Assembly: GCF_004683965.1 (NCBI RefSeq)
Contig: NZ_CP038436.1
Location: forward strand, 3,782,001-3,846,000
Direction of reading: 5' to 3'
DNA: 64,000 nt
Origin: Nocardioides seonyuensis
GTDB taxonomy: Bacteria > Actinomycetota > Actinomycetes > Propionibacteriales > Nocardioidaceae
Part shown: positions 7,941-17,761 of the stretch, one piece after another
How positions within the stretch are numbered: the first letter of the stretch is position 1
Layout: each line of letters begins with the position of its first letter
Translations under genes and position numbers: made by a program
The notes under the pieces: generated by a model
What the model saw: only the letters and a program-made list of their open reading frames with translations
Told to the model about the DNA's origin: nothing
The model's database searches: none

Positions 7941-8440
7941 CGCAACAGCTCCTGGATCTCGGCGGCGACCTCGTCGGGGCTGCGGCCGTCGGTGTCGACC
8001 ACGTGGGTGGCGACCGACTCGTAGACCGGCGTGCGCTCGTCGAGCAGCGCCTTGATGCGGGCCCGCACGTTGCCGAGCAGGAGGGGTCGGCCGATGCCGA
8101 GGTCGACGCGCTTGACGGCGTCGGAGAGCCCGACCCGCAGGAAGACGACGGGCACGTCGTCGAGCAGCTCTCGGGTCTCTGCCCGCATCACGGCTCCCCC
8201 ACCCAGGGCGAGCACCCCGGTGTGCTCGGTGACGGCGCGGGCCACAGCAGTCACCTCGAGCTCGCGGAAGTGGTCCTCGCCGGACTCGACGAAGATGTCG
8301 GAGATCGTGCGACCCTCGGTGGCCTCGATGTCGTGGTCGGTGTCACGGACAGGCACGCCCCACGCCTCGCCGAGGAGGCTCGCGACGGTCGTCTTGCCAG
8401 CTCCCATGGGCCCGACCAGCACGACTCGCGGCTTGGTCAC
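7937..8440 (-). CDS. aroK: Shikimate kinase
   Basis: A 167-residue P-loop kinase phosphorylating shikimate at O3. The Walker A loop GPMGAGKTT is at residues 10-18. '[19 protein letters not shown]' contains the shikimate-binding Asp, and 'LGGGAV' is the conserved substrate-binding Gly triplet. The lid segment '[10 protein letters not shown]' carries the catalytic-lid Arg. The GTG start is set by its overlap with the aroC stop (GTGA) and gives the normal N-terminus TKPRVVLVG. Confidence 0.95.
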   Translation of the reverse strand: MTKPRVVLVGPMGAGKTTVASLLGEAWGVPVRDTDHDIEATEGRTISDIFVESGEDHFRELEVTAVARAVTEHTGVLALGGGAVMRAETRELLDDVPVVFLRVGLSDAVKRVDLGIGRPLLLGNVRARIKALLDERTPVYESVATHVVDTDGRSPDEVAAEIQELLR

Positions 8441-9615
8441 GAGTACCTCAGGTTGGCGAGGTAGGACTCCGCGTTGCGGCGCGTCTCGCCCACCGAGTCG
8501 CCGCCGAACTTCTCCACCACCGCGTCGGCGAGGACGAGGGCGACCATCGCCTCCGCGACGATCCCGGCCGCGGGGACCGCACACACGTCGGAGCGCTGGT
8601 GGTGGGCCACGGCCTCCTCGCCCGTCGACACGTCCACGGTGCGTAGCGCCCTGGGGACTGTCGCGATCGGCTTCATGGCTGCGCGCACCCGCAGGACCTC
8701 GCCGGTCGTCATGCCGCCCTCGGTGCCGCCGGCACGGTGGGTGGTGCGGCGCAGACCCTCCTCGGTCGGCACGATCTCGTCGTGGGCCAGCGACCCGGGG
8801 GTGTCGGCGAGCTCGAACCCGTCGCCGATCTCGACGCCCTTGATCGCCTGGATGCCCATCAGCGCACCGGCCAGGCGGGAGTCGAGACGACGGTCCCAGT
8901 GGACGTGGGAGCCCAGGCCCGGCGGCAGGCCGTGCACGACCACCTCGACGACACCTCCGAGCGTGTCACCGTCCTTGTGGGCCTGGTCGATGCGGGCCAC
9001 CATCGCGGCGCTGGTCTCGGGGTCGAGGCAGCGCACCTCGTCGGCGTCGAGCCGGGAGACGTCGTCGGCCTCGGGCACCAGCCCGGCGGGAGCGTGCACC
9101 CCGCCCAGCGCCACCACGTGGGAGACGATGCGGGCACCGACGGCCTGCTCGAGGAAGTTGCTCGCGACCCGGCCCAGGGCCACCCGGGCGGCGGTCTCGC
9201 GCGCAGACGCCCGCTCGAGGATGGGGCGCGCCTCGGCGAAGTCGTACTTCTGCATCCCCGCGAGGTCGGCGTGCCCGGGACGGGGGCGCGTCAGGGGCGC
9301 GTTGCGGGCAAGGTCGTCGAGGACCTCCTGGTCGACGGGGTCGGCCGACATCACCTGCTCCCACTTGGGCCACTCGGTGTTGCCGACCTCGACCGCCACC
9401 GGGCCGCCTTGGGTCTCCCCGTGGCGCACGCCTCCGACGATGCGGACCTGGTCCTGCTCGAACTTCATCCGCGCCCCGCGACCGTGGCCGAGGCGCCGCC
9501 TGGCCAGCGAGTCGGCGAGGTCGTCGGTGGTGACGCGGACGTGGGCCGGCAGTCCCTCGAGGATCGCGACCAGCGAAGGGCCGTGGGACTCGCCAGCAGT
9601 GAGCCATCGGAGCAT
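8437..9615 (-). CDS. aroC: Chorismate synthase
   Basis: A 392-residue FMN-dependent enzyme producing chorismate from EPSP. The N-terminal signature '[23 protein letters not shown]' is intact and '[15 protein letters not shown]' is the Arg-rich FMN/EPSP-binding signature. The histidine-containing '[10 protein letters not shown]' C-terminal region is also present. It is the first of three overlapping genes aroC-aroK-aroB and lies 12 bases downstream of the prepilin peptidase gene on the same strand. aroA is not in this window. Confidence 0.96.
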   Translation of the reverse strand: MLRWLTAGESHGPSLVAILEGLPAHVRVTTDDLADSLARRRLGHGRGARMKFEQDQVRIVGGVRHGETQGGPVAVEVGNTEWPKWEQVMSADPVDQEVLDDLARNAPLTRPRPGHADLAGMQKYDFAEARPILERASARETAARVALGRVASNFLEQAVGARIVSHVVALGGVHAPAGLVPEADDVSRLDADEVRCLDPETSAAMVARIDQAHKDGDTLGGVVEVVVHGLPPGLGSHVHWDRRLDSRLAGALMGIQAIKGVEIGDGFELADTPGSLAHDEIVPTEEGLRRTTHRAGGTEGGMTTGEVLRVRAAMKPIATVPRALRTVDVSTGEEAVAHHQRSDVCAVPAAGIVAEAMVALVLADAVVEKFGGDSVGETRRNAESYLANLRYS

Positions 9616-9627
9616 GGGAGAAGTCTC

Positions 9628-10386
9628 TCAGCCCCAGAGCGCTGCGGCGATCGTCGGCCCCCAGACGAGACCGACGAGGGCACCGATGACCATGAACGGG
9701 CCGTAGGGGTAGGGCTTCCTGAGCAGGCTCCGGTCGCGCTTGGCGATGGCCAGCGCCAGGCCGGGCAGGGCGAAGATCACGAACCCGAGCCACACGCCGA
9801 CCGCCAGCGCGCCCCATCCGGTCCAGCCGAGCACCAGCCCGACGGGCGCCGCGAGGCGGACGTCGCCGAACCCCATGCCGGCGGAACGGACGAACCACAG
9901 CAGCCAGAAGAAGGAGCGTACGGCGAGCATGGCGACCAGGGCGCGCACCAGCAGGTCGCGCTCTCCAGTGGCGAGCCCCACGACCACGACCGCGACGATC
10001 GCCGCGAGGGTGGCCGGTATGACGAGCACGCGCGGCAGCAATCGGGTGTGCCAGTCGATCACCGACAACGCCACGGCGACGGGGACCAGTGGCAGCAACC
10101 AGACCAGCGGCCACTCCAGGCCGGTCGCCCACCCCAGAAGCGCCCCGCTCAGGGCCGAGAGCGCGGCGCTGCGCAGGGCCCGCCCGGAGTCGGCGCCGAT
10201 GTCGGCGTAGGCGCGCTTGGGGGGCTCTGGCTCCCCAGGAGCCTCCGGCTGTTCCGGCTCGTCCTCAGCCTCTGCAGGCTCCTTCTCAGCCGGCTCCGGC
10301 ACCCGGCTGATGAGCCTCGGCACCAAGAGCCCGAGCGCCCCGCACAGGATGAGACCGAGCAGCGTGGCGACGACCTGGTCGTTCAT
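9628..10386 (-). CDS. A24-family prepilin peptidase, methyltransferase domain lacking
   Basis: A 252-residue polytopic membrane aspartyl protease. A single N-terminal helix (5-25) precedes a Glu/Pro-rich linker of about 45 residues; then about six helices follow. The first catalytic Asp is in 'LSVIDWHTRLLPRVLVIP' and the second in 'GMGFGDVRLAAPVG' (the FGD motif). The cysteine-rich N-terminal methyltransferase domain of PilD is missing, as in TadV/short A24 peptidases. It would cleave type IV or Flp/Tad prepilin leaders, but no pilin gene is nearby. Start ATG 10386 overlaps the aroE stop (ATGA), so it is embedded in the shikimate operon. Confidence 0.88.
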   Translation of the reverse strand: MNDQVVATLLGLILCGALGLLVPRLISRVPEPAEKEPAEAEDEPEQPEAPGEPEPPKRAYADIGADSGRALRSAALSALSGALLGWATGLEWPLVWLLPLVPVAVALSVIDWHTRLLPRVLVIPATLAAIVAVVVVGLATGERDLLVRALVAMLAVRSFFWLLWFVRSAGMGFGDVRLAAPVGLVLGWTGWGALAVGVWLGFVIFALPGLALAIAKRDRSLLRKPYPYGPFMVIGALVGLVWGPTIAAALWG

Positions 10387-11234
10387 GGGCCCGACCTCTC
10401 CGCCAGGGCCTTCTCCCCCGCCTCCCGCATCGCCTCGAGAGGCGCGGGACGGCCGGTGAAGAGCCCGAACTGGAGCGCGGCCTGGTGGACGAGCAGGTCG
10501 AGACCCGAGACGAGCACGCGGTCGGCCGCCGAGGCCGCCAACGGGGTCGGCCAGGGGTCGTAGAGCACCTCGAACACCACCGGCACGTGGGCGCACCTGG
10601 CGACCAGCTCGGCCGTCTGTGCACCGGCCGGGATGGTGGAGACGACGATGTCGACGGTGGAGTCCGGGGCCGGTAGGTCCGGCCCTTCGCTCCACTGTCC
10701 GCCGGTCAGCGACTCGATCAGCACCTCGGGCCCTGCCGGGTGACTCCGCAACGCCGCCGCGGTCTCGGCTGCCCTTGCCGCGTCTCGGACGGCCACGTGG
10801 ACCGTCCTCACGCCGAGGTCGAGCAGTGCCAGTCCGGTGGAGGTCGCGGTGGCTCCCCCGCCGAGGATCAGCGCCGACCGCAGCGGGGCGTCGTACCGCT
10901 CCCGGATCGCAGCCGCCGCTCCCGGGACGTCGGTGTTGTGACCGTGGACCCGGGCGTCCTGGAGCACGAGCGTGTTGGCCGCACCCGAGCGGCGCACGTC
11001 GTCACTCGCGACGTCGAGCAGCGCGACCGCCTCACGCTTGAGCGGCATCGTCAGGGACAGTCCGCGCCACTCGGGGCCGAGCCCGGCAAGGTACGGCGCC
11101 AGCCTGCCGCTCGGCACCTGCGCGGCGTCGTACTCCCAGTCGTCGAGCCCGAGCGCGGCATAGCCGGCTCGGTGCAGCGTCGGGGACAGCGAGTGCGCAA
11201 CGGGGTCGCCCAGCACGCCGCAACGGGTGCCCAC
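10383..11234 (-). CDS. aroE: Shikimate dehydrogenase
   Basis: A 283-residue NADP-dependent reductase of 3-dehydroshikimate. 'CGVLGDPVAHSLSPTLHRAGYAALGL' contains the shikimate-binding Ser pair, 'LSLTMPLKREAVALLD' the catalytic Lys, and 'GAANTLV' with 'GHNTDVPG' the Asn/Asp substrate contacts. 'ALILGGGATATSTGLALLDLG' is the NADP Rossmann loop. It starts at a GTG 4 bases after the mltG stop and overlaps the prepilin peptidase start. Confidence 0.94.
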   Translation of the reverse strand: MGTRCGVLGDPVAHSLSPTLHRAGYAALGLDDWEYDAAQVPSGRLAPYLAGLGPEWRGLSLTMPLKREAVALLDVASDDVRRSGAANTLVLQDARVHGHNTDVPGAAAAIRERYDAPLRSALILGGGATATSTGLALLDLGVRTVHVAVRDAARAAETAAALRSHPAGPEVLIESLTGGQWSEGPDLPAPDSTVDIVVSTIPAGAQTAELVARCAHVPVVFEVLYDPWPTPLAASAADRVLVSGLDLLVHQAALQFGLFTGRPAPLEAMREAGEKALAERSGP

Positions 11235-11238
11235 GTGG

Positions 11239-12387
11239 TCAGCAGGCGTCGGAGGTCTCGCAGTAGGCCTGGTACTCGGCCTTGTACTGCAGGAACTCGT
11301 CGTAGGTCTCGGCGAACTTGGTCTCGCCGGTCTTCAGGTCGACGGTGACGTAGTAGTACCAAGGTCCCTCGGCCGGGTTGGCGGCAGCCTCGATCGCGTC
11401 CTCACCGGGCGCCTCGATCGGCGTCGGGGGCAGCCCGACGTTCTTGTAGGTGTTGTAGGGAGAGTCCGCGACCGACTCGATCTCGTCGGTGGTGACCGCG
11501 ATGATTCCCTGCCGGTCGAGTGCGTAGTTGACCGTGGCATCGATCTGGAGCAGGCCGTTCGTGCCGCCCTTGTCACCGGGACCGTCTAGCCGGTTGTAGA
11601 TGACCCGTGCGATCTTGGGCATGTCGTCCCCGCGCCCCTCGGCCTCCACGAGCGAGGCGATGATCATCACCTCGGCCGGCGTCCTGCCCAGCTCGGCGGC
11701 ACGCTCCTCGAGCCCGGCGTCCTCGGCGGCCTGCCGCCACCTGTCGACCATCGCCTTGAGGACGTCGACGGGCTTCATCCCCGGCTTGATCTCGTAGGTC
11801 GCGGGGAAGAGGTAGCCCTCGGGGTTGCCCTGGGCGTAGTCGGGCAGACCGATCTTGGGACTGTCCAGCGCCTTGTTCCACTGGTCCTCCGAGAACTCGG
11901 TCTCCTCGGCCAGGCGGGCGACGATGTCAGTGACCCGCAGACCCTCGGGAATGGTCACGGTGGGGTAGCGCTGGAGGTTGGCGGGGTCGATGAGGACCTC
12001 GACCACGTCGGAGGCCTTCATCTCCTTGCGGAGCGGGTAGACGCCGACCTGCACGCCGCTGATCTTGGGTTCGGAGGCCGCCGCCTCGGTAAAGGCCTCG
12101 ACAGATGCCGTCACGCCCTCGGCCTTCAGGTTGCGGCCGATCTGCGCGGTCGTGTCACCCTGCTCCACCTCGAAGGCCACCTGGCCCGAGCCCGGGCCGG
12201 GGAAGTCCTCGGCCCCGGAGAACCGGTCCTCGACCCACGCCTTGCCCCGGTCGAGGGCAAGCCAGAACCCGCCCGCGAGCACGGCCAGGGCGACCAGCAC
12301 GGCAAGACAGCCCTTGTAGCCCCGGCTCTTGCGACGAGCGCCCCCGGGGATGTACTCGTAGTCGCGCTCATCCTGCTGCTCACTCAT
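11239..12387 (-). CDS. mltG: Endolytic murein transglycosylase
   Basis: A 382-residue membrane-anchored lytic transglycosylase that cleaves nascent peptidoglycan and is thought to end glycan strand growth. A basic cytoplasmic N-terminus (ARRKSRGYKG) precedes one membrane helix at about 27-48. A LysM-like region follows, then the YceG catalytic domain with 'IIASLVEAEGRGDDMPKIARVIYNRLD', which carries the catalytic Glu. 'LLQIDATVNYAL' and 'SPYNTYKNVGLPPTPI' complete the conserved core. The ATG lies inside the end of ruvX (8-base overlap). Confidence 0.94.
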   Translation of the reverse strand: MSEQQDERDYEYIPGGARRKSRGYKGCLAVLVALAVLAGGFWLALDRGKAWVEDRFSGAEDFPGPGSGQVAFEVEQGDTTAQIGRNLKAEGVTASVEAFTEAAASEPKISGVQVGVYPLRKEMKASDVVEVLIDPANLQRYPTVTIPEGLRVTDIVARLAEETEFSEDQWNKALDSPKIGLPDYAQGNPEGYLFPATYEIKPGMKPVDVLKAMVDRWRQAAEDAGLEERAAELGRTPAEVMIIASLVEAEGRGDDMPKIARVIYNRLDGPGDKGGTNGLLQIDATVNYALDRQGIIAVTTDEIESVADSPYNTYKNVGLPPTPIEAPGEDAIEAAANPAEGPWYYYVTVDLKTGETKFAETYDEFLQYKAEYQAYCETSDAC

Positions 12388-12850
12388 GGGGGTCCACCTC
12401 GACGATCTCTCCGGGCGCGCGACCGCTCGCCCGCTCCGTGTCCAGCGCAGTCTGCAGGATCAGGACCGCGGCCGCCTGGTCGACCACCGCTCGACGCTTG
12501 GCGCCGTGGCGCCCGCTGTCGCGCAGGATCGACTCGGCCGAGACCGTGGTCAGGCGTTCATCACACAGCCTCACGGGCACCGGCGCAATCCGGCGCGCCA
12601 GCGAGCCGGCGAACTCACGCACCTTGGCGGCGGCCGGCCCTTCACCGCCCTTCAGGGAGCGGGGCAGCCCGACGACGACCTCGAGCGCCTCGCACTCGGC
12701 CACGATCTGACCGATCCGGCGCACGTCACCCCTGCCGCGCCGCACCGTCTCGACCGGGGTGGCCAGGAACCCGGACGGGTCGCTGCGGGCGACCCCGATC
12801 CGGGCGTCGCCCGGATCGATGCCGACCCTCACTCCAGCGCGCAAGATCAA
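12380..12850 (-). CDS. ruvX: Putative pre-16S rRNA nuclease / Holliday junction resolvase-like YqgF
   Basis: A 156-residue RNase H-fold protein. The acidic active site is visible in 'VGIDPGDARIGVARSD' (first Asp), 'EVVVGLPRSLKG' and 'LCDERLTTVSAE', with a last Asp in 'VDQAAAVLILQTAL'. Family members mature the 5' end of 16S rRNA; an RuvC-like role was proposed earlier. The TTG start at 12850 overlaps the alaS stop; an internal GTG (codon 7) giving MRVGIDPG is an alternative. It is coupled to alaS upstream and mltG downstream. Confidence 0.9.
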   Translation of the reverse strand: MILRAGVRVGIDPGDARIGVARSDPSGFLATPVETVRRGRGDVRRIGQIVAECEALEVVVGLPRSLKGGEGPAAAKVREFAGSLARRIAPVPVRLCDERLTTVSAESILRDSGRHGAKRRAVVDQAAAVLILQTALDTERASGRAPGEIVEVDPHE

Positions 12851-15531
12851 CCCTGGACCGCGCGCTTGCCGACCTCGTGGGTCACCAGGCGCAGTGCTTC
12901 GTCGACCCCGCCCGCGTCGGTCCCGCCGCCCTGGGCGAGGTCGTCCTTGCCACCGCCCTTGCCGCCTACGAGTGGTCCGACGGCCCGCACGAGCTCGTTG
13001 GCGGAGATGCCGCGGCTGCGGGCCTCGTCGTTGACGGCTGCGACGACGCTGACCTTGCCGTCAGCCACGCCGATCACGACGACCACGCCGGCCTCGCCCT
13101 GGGGCAGGCGGCCGCGCACGTCGACCGCGAGCTGCCGCGCATCGCCTCCCGAGGCACCGTCGGCCCGGTGGGCGACGACCTTCACCGGACCCACCTGGGT
13201 GGCACTCGCAGCCAGCGCGGCACCGGCTCCGAGCAGCTGGGCCAGCCGGATGCGCTCCATCTCCTTCTCGGTCGCCTTGAGCCGCTCGGCCATGTCCTGG
13301 ACCCGGGCGACCAGGTCGTCGGGCTGGGCCTTGAGCATGGTGGAGAGCTGCGCGACCACGTCGCGCTCCCGCGCGAGGTAGCCGAAGCCCTCCACGCCCG
13401 TGAGGGCCTCGATGCGCCGGCTCCCTGAGCCGACCGACGCCTCGCCGGTGACCACGATCGTCCCGATCTGGGACGAGTGGTCCACGTGGGTGCCGCCGCA
13501 CAGCTCACGCGACCAGGGGCCACCGATCTCGACGACGCGGACCTTGGTGTTGTCGTAGGTCTCGCCGAAGAGCGCGATCGCGCCCCACTCCTTGGCCTCC
13601 TCCAGCGTCATGTACTGCCAGCCGACCGGAAGATCGGCGCGCAGCGCCTGCTGGGAGACCTGCTCGATGTCGCGGACCTGGTCGGGGGTCAGCGCCTGGG
13701 TCCAGCCGAAGTCGAGGCGCAGGTAGCCGGGACGGTTGAAGGACCCCGACTGAAGCGCGGTGGGCCCGAGGACCTCGCGCAACGCCGCGTGCACCACGTG
13801 GGTGCCCGAGTGGGCCTGCCGGGCGCCGGTCCGCCACTCGGGGTCGACGCGCGCGTGGAGGAGATGGCGAGCGGCCGCGGCGGTGAGCTCGCCGTCGACG
13901 ACGCGGACCTGGTGGACGACCAGGCCACGCACGGGACGCTGGACGTCGAGCACCTCGAGGCTGCCGCCGTCCCAGTCGATGACGCCGGCGTCGGCCGCCT
14001 GCCCGCCGGACTCGGCGTAGAAGGGCGTCCGGTCCAGCACGATCTCGCCCACCTCACCCGGGGCGAGGACCGGCACGGGCGCCCCGCCGCGGAGCACGGC
14101 GAGGACCCGGGACTCGGTCTCGAGCGTGTCGTAGGCCTGCCAGTCGGTGGGACCGTGCTCGTCGAGGATTCCGCGGTAGACGCCCGTGTCGGCGTGCTGG
14201 CCCTTCTTGGCCCGCGCATCGGCCTTCGCACGCTCGCGCTGCTCGGCCATCAACCCGCGGAAGCCCTGCTCGTCGACGGAGAGGCCCTGCTCCGCAGCCA
14301 TCTCCAGGGTCAGGTCGATGGGGAAGCCGTAGGTGTCGTGCAGCGCGAAGGCCTGGTCGCCGCCGAGCGTGGTCGCGCCGCTGGACTTCACCTCCCGGGC
14401 TGCCAGGTCGAAGATCTGGGTGCCTGCCTGGAGGGTCTTGCGGAACGCGTCCTCCTCGGCGAACGCGACCCGCGCGATGCGGTCCCAGTCGGTGATGAGG
14501 TCGGTGTAGGTCTCCCCCATCTTGTCCCGGCTGATCGGCATCAGCTCAGGCAGTGCGGGGTCCTCGTAGCCCAGCAGGCGGACGGAGCGTACGGCGCGGC
14601 GCAGCAGACGTCGCAGGACGTAGCCGCGGCCCTCGTTGCCCGGGGTGACGCCGTCACCGATCAGCATCATCGACGAGCGGACGTGGTCGGCGACCACGCG
14701 GAACCTGACGTCGTCCTCGTGGCTCACGCCGTAGCGTCGGCCGGTGAGCTCCTCGGCGCGCGCGATGACGGGGTACATCACGTCGATCTCGTACATGTTC
14801 TCGACGCCCTGGGTCATGAACGCGACGCGCTCGAGACCCATCCCGGTGTCGATGTTCTTCTTGGGCAAGGAGCCGGCGACGTCGAAGTCCTCCTTGCTGC
14901 GGACTGCGCTGAGCTCGTCCTGCATGAAGACGAGGTTCCAGAACTCGAGGTAGCGGTCCTCGGCGGAGAAGTCTCCGTCGGCGCCGTAGGCCGGCCCCCT
15001 GTCGATGAGGATCTCCGAGCACGGTCCGCCAGGCCCCGGCACACCCATGGACCAGTAGTTCTCGGACTTCCCCAGTCGCGCGATCCGGTCGTCGGGAAGA
15101 CCCGTGACCTTCTTCCACAACGCCACGGCCTCGGCATCGTCGACGTAGACGCTCGGGTAGAGCTTGTCCTCGGGGAAGCCCCAGCCACCGTCGGCCACCG
15201 GCTTGGTCACCAGCTCCCACGCCAGCTCGATGGCGCGCTCCTTGAAGTAGTCGCCGAAGGAGAAGTTGCCGCACATCTCGAAGAACGTGCCGTGGCGGGT
15301 GGTCTTGCCGACGTCCTCGATGTCAGGAGTGCGCACGCACTTCTGCACGCTCGTGGCCCGGTCGTAGGGCGGCGTCTCCTGCCCCAGGAAGAACGGCTTG
15401 AAAGGCACCATGCCAGCGTTGACGAACAACAGGTTCGGGTCGTCGACGAGCAGGGATGCCGAGGGCACCACGGTGTGGCCGGCCGCCTCGAAGTGCGCGA
15501 GGAAGCGGTTCCGGATCTCACTGGTGTCCAT
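12847..15531 (-). CDS. alaS: Alanyl-tRNA synthetase
   Basis: An 894-residue class II synthetase. The catalytic core begins at 'MDTSEIRNRFLAHFEAAGHTVVPSASLL', with 'RHGTFFEMCGNFSFGDYFKERAI' containing motif 2. The editing and C-Ala regions follow: 'HSGTHVVHAALREVLG' and 'CGGTHVDHSSQIG' hold the zinc-binding His/Cys of the editing site. ATG 15531 gives the normal N-terminus. The start overlaps the end of the preceding small membrane protein gene by 14 bases, and ruvX and mltG follow with overlaps, forming one transcription unit. Confidence 0.97.
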   Translation of the reverse strand: MDTSEIRNRFLAHFEAAGHTVVPSASLLVDDPNLLFVNAGMVPFKPFFLGQETPPYDRATSVQKCVRTPDIEDVGKTTRHGTFFEMCGNFSFGDYFKERAIELAWELVTKPVADGGWGFPEDKLYPSVYVDDAEAVALWKKVTGLPDDRIARLGKSENYWSMGVPGPGGPCSEILIDRGPAYGADGDFSAEDRYLEFWNLVFMQDELSAVRSKEDFDVAGSLPKKNIDTGMGLERVAFMTQGVENMYEIDVMYPVIARAEELTGRRYGVSHEDDVRFRVVADHVRSSMMLIGDGVTPGNEGRGYVLRRLLRRAVRSVRLLGYEDPALPELMPISRDKMGETYTDLITDWDRIARVAFAEEDAFRKTLQAGTQIFDLAAREVKSSGATTLGGDQAFALHDTYGFPIDLTLEMAAEQGLSVDEQGFRGLMAEQRERAKADARAKKGQHADTGVYRGILDEHGPTDWQAYDTLETESRVLAVLRGGAPVPVLAPGEVGEIVLDRTPFYAESGGQAADAGVIDWDGGSLEVLDVQRPVRGLVVHQVRVVDGELTAAAARHLLHARVDPEWRTGARQAHSGTHVVHAALREVLGPTALQSGSFNRPGYLRLDFGWTQALTPDQVRDIEQVSQQALRADLPVGWQYMTLEEAKEWGAIALFGETYDNTKVRVVEIGGPWSRELCGGTHVDHSSQIGTIVVTGEASVGSGSRRIEALTGVEGFGYLARERDVVAQLSTMLKAQPDDLVARVQDMAERLKATEKEMERIRLAQLLGAGAALAASATQVGPVKVVAHRADGASGGDARQLAVDVRGRLPQGEAGVVVVIGVADGKVSVVAAVNDEARSRGISANELVRAVGPLVGGKGGGKDDLAQGGGTDAGGVDEALRLVTHEVGKRAVQG

Positions 15532-15826
15532 CAGGTGTCTCTCTCTTCGTTCGCTGGTCGAGGAGGTCGTCCTGCGACCGTCTCGGACCACTGCTCGTCA
15601 GCTCGGGCACTCCATGAGGCACCAGCCCGAGCCGCTGGCGCAATTCGGTTTCCTTCTCGGCCTGCCCGGCCGCGACCTCGTCGCGGAAGATCCGCGCACC
15701 CACACGCATTGCCTCCAGGCGGTCACGGACGCCCTCGACCGTCGCCACCTCGGCGAGCCGCCGGGCACGGGACATCGCGTAGACGCCCGCACCCGCTCCG
15801 GCCACGAACCAGAACGACCTCGCCAT
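15518..15826 (-). CDS. DUF6167-like small membrane protein
   Basis: A 102-residue protein with one N-terminal membrane helix (MARSFWFVAGAGAGVYAMSRARR), then a charged helical region 'RDRLEAMRVGARIFRDEVAAGQAEKETELRQRLGL' and a polar tail. This matches the short actinobacterial DUF6167 proteins that regularly sit just upstream of alaS. Function is unknown. Its start overlaps the stop of the preceding gene and its end overlaps alaS. Confidence 0.75.
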   Translation of the reverse strand: MARSFWFVAGAGAGVYAMSRARRLAEVATVEGVRDRLEAMRVGARIFRDEVAAGQAEKETELRQRLGLVPHGVPELTSSGPRRSQDDLLDQRTKRETPDGHQ

Positions 15827-16338
15827 CAGGCAGCGTCCTCCTCGTCGCCCGCCGGCTGGGCGGCGCGCTCCCGATCGCGGAAGTCCCGCATCGCCGCCTT
15901 GAGGTCGGCGCGGCGCTGCTTGCGCGAGCGCCTGAGCTCGCGCCGCATCTCGAACCGGATCCGGTTGCGCGTCTCGGGGTCGAGAGCACGTCGTAGCCCG
16001 TGGACCAGCCCGCCGGCCCTGACAACCGTCTCGCGGGCGACGATGTCTGCGAACAGGCGACCGTCGATGGGCTCGGCGACGCGGCCGGAGGCGACCTCGT
16101 GCTGAGGGGTGGCCCCGTGAGGAAGTCCGTCCTCGGAGAAGCCGGTGATGACGTAGGTGGCCTCAGCGGGCGCAGGCTGCTCGGCAGCCGTGGTCGTCGT
16201 ACGACGATCCAGCTCGGAACGCAGGGCGTCCAGCTCGCGGCGGAGCCTCGCCGTCCGCAGGAGCGCGAGGACCACCAGCGCAACCAGGGCCAGCGCGACT
16301 GCGCCGCCCGTGGCGATCAGGATCTCTTCGCGACTCAC
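15826..16338 (-). CDS. Single-pass membrane protein, conserved hypothetical
   Basis: A 170-residue protein with a hydrophobic helix near the N-terminus (ILIATGGAVALALVALVVLALL, about 9-30). A short coiled-coil-like segment (LRRELDALRSELDRR) follows, then a linker and a conserved 'IDGRLFADIVARETVVRAGGLVHGLRRALDPETRNRIRFEMRREL' block. The C-terminus is strongly basic, then acidic. I do not recognise a characterised family; similar proteins sit between rarA and alaS in relatives. GTG 16338 is chosen because it follows the rarA stop by 10 bases with TAGGG before it. Confidence 0.7.
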   Translation of the reverse strand: MSREEILIATGGAVALALVALVVLALLRTARLRRELDALRSELDRRTTTTAAEQPAPAEATYVITGFSEDGLPHGATPQHEVASGRVAEPIDGRLFADIVARETVVRAGGLVHGLRRALDPETRNRIRFEMRRELRRSRKQRRADLKAAMRDFRDRERAAQPAGDEEDAA

Positions 16339-16348
16339 CCGCGAAACC

Positions 16349-17713
16349 CTACCGTTCACCCCTGATGATCCTGCGGATCCGTTCCCACCGCTCCTTGAGC
16401 GCGGCCTCGGCTCCCAGGGCCGTCGGCTCGTAGTAGCGGGCGTCGGCGACGACGTCCGGGGCGTACTGCTGCTCGGCGACGCCGAAGGGCTCGTCGTGGC
16501 TGTACTTGTACTGCTTGCCGTGGCCGATCTTCTTGGCGCCGGAGTAGTGCGCGTCTCGCAGGTGAGGGGGGACATGACCGATCTTGCCGGCGCGCACATC
16601 GGCGCTCGCTGCGTCGATCGCCTTGATCACGGCGTTGGACTTGGGAGCGACGGCGAGCGCGATCACGGCCTGGGCGAGGTTGAGGCGGGCCTCGGGCATG
16701 CCGATGAGCTGCACCGCCTGCGCCGCGGCGACCGCCGTCGTGAGAGCGGTCGGATCCGCCAGGCCGACGTCCTCACTGGCCAGGATGACCAGTCGGCGGG
16801 CGATGAACCGCGGGTCCTCCCCGGCCTCGATCATCCTGGCGAGGTAGTGAAGGGCAGCGTCGGCATCGGAGCCACGGATCGACTTGATGAACGCGCTGAT
16901 GACGTCGTAGTGCTGGTCACCCTGCCGGTCGTAGCGCACGGCAGCCTGGTCGACGGCGGTCTCGGCGGTGGCCAGGTCGATCACGGTGTCCTCGGCGGCC
17001 CGGGACGCAGCCTCGAGGTAGGTCAGCACCCGCCGCGCGTCGCCGCCCGCCAGCCGCACGAGGTGGGACCTCGCATCAGCGTCGATCGTGAGCCTGCCGG
17101 CCAGACCTCGCTCGTCCACCATGGCCTGGTCGAGGACAGCCCCGACGTCGTCGTCGGTGAGGGACTCGAGCCGCAGCAGGAGGCTGCGCGACAGCAACGG
17201 CGAGATCACCGAGAAGAACGGGTTCTCGGTGGTGGCCGCGACGAGGGTGACCCAACGGTTCTCCACTCCCGGCAGCAGCGCGTCCTGCTGGGCCTTGGTG
17301 AACCGGTGCACCTCGTCGACGAAGAGCACCGTCTCGCTGCCACCTCGCGCCAGCTCGGCGCGCGCGCCGTCGATGGCTGCGCGAACTTCCTTGACCCCCG
17401 CTGCCACGGCCGAGACCTCCACGAAGCGACGCTCGGTCTGCTGGCTGACGATCGAGGCGATCGTGGTCTTTCCCGTGCCGGGCGGTCCCCACAGCAGCAG
17501 CGACATCGACTGGTCACCCTCGATCAGCTGGCGCAACGGCGAGCCGGGCGCCCGCAGCTGAGCCTGGCCGACGAGCTCGTCGAGGGTGCGGGGCCGCATC
17601 CGCACGGCGAGCGGGGCCGAGGCATGGGTGTTGGAAGCCAGCGAACCCGCGCCCGGACCCGCGCCTCGAGAGGCGCCACCGGTGTGCCCGAGGTCGAACA
17701 GCCCGTCCGTCAC
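16349..17713 (-). CDS. rarA: Replication-associated recombination AAA+ ATPase RarA (MgsA)
   Basis: A 454-residue clamp-loader-related ATPase acting at stalled replication forks. '[26 protein letters not shown]' is the family N-terminal signature. Walker A is '[16 protein letters not shown]', Walker B '[12 protein letters not shown]', sensor 1 '[15 protein letters not shown]' and sensor 2 '[14 protein letters not shown]'. The C-terminal tetramerisation domain contains '[44 protein letters not shown]'. It starts at GTG with a TATCCT box 6 bases upstream, so transcription is probably leaderless. Confidence 0.95.
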   Translation of the reverse strand: MTDGLFDLGHTGGASRGAGPGAGSLASNTHASAPLAVRMRPRTLDELVGQAQLRAPGSPLRQLIEGDQSMSLLLWGPPGTGKTTIASIVSQQTERRFVEVSAVAAGVKEVRAAIDGARAELARGGSETVLFVDEVHRFTKAQQDALLPGVENRWVTLVAATTENPFFSVISPLLSRSLLLRLESLTDDDVGAVLDQAMVDERGLAGRLTIDADARSHLVRLAGGDARRVLTYLEAASRAAEDTVIDLATAETAVDQAAVRYDRQGDQHYDVISAFIKSIRGSDADAALHYLARMIEAGEDPRFIARRLVILASEDVGLADPTALTTAVAAAQAVQLIGMPEARLNLAQAVIALAVAPKSNAVIKAIDAASADVRAGKIGHVPPHLRDAHYSGAKKIGHGKQYKYSHDEPFGVAEQQYAPDVVADARYYEPTALGAEAALKERWERIRRIIRGER

Positions 17714-17719
17714 ATGCGC

Positions 17720-17725
17720 AGGATA
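17720..17725 (-). promoter_or_regulatory. -10 box of rarA, leaderless arrangement
   Basis: TATCCT on the minus strand lies 6 bases before the GTG start of rarA, placing the transcript start at or next to the start codon. Confidence 0.5.
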
Positions 17726-17761
17726 CGTGGCACCGGGACGGCTGATGCCGCCGGCGCTCGC

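Noticed and set aside
13477..15996. An 839-codon plus-strand open frame
   Set aside because: It is a shadow of alaS on the other strand.
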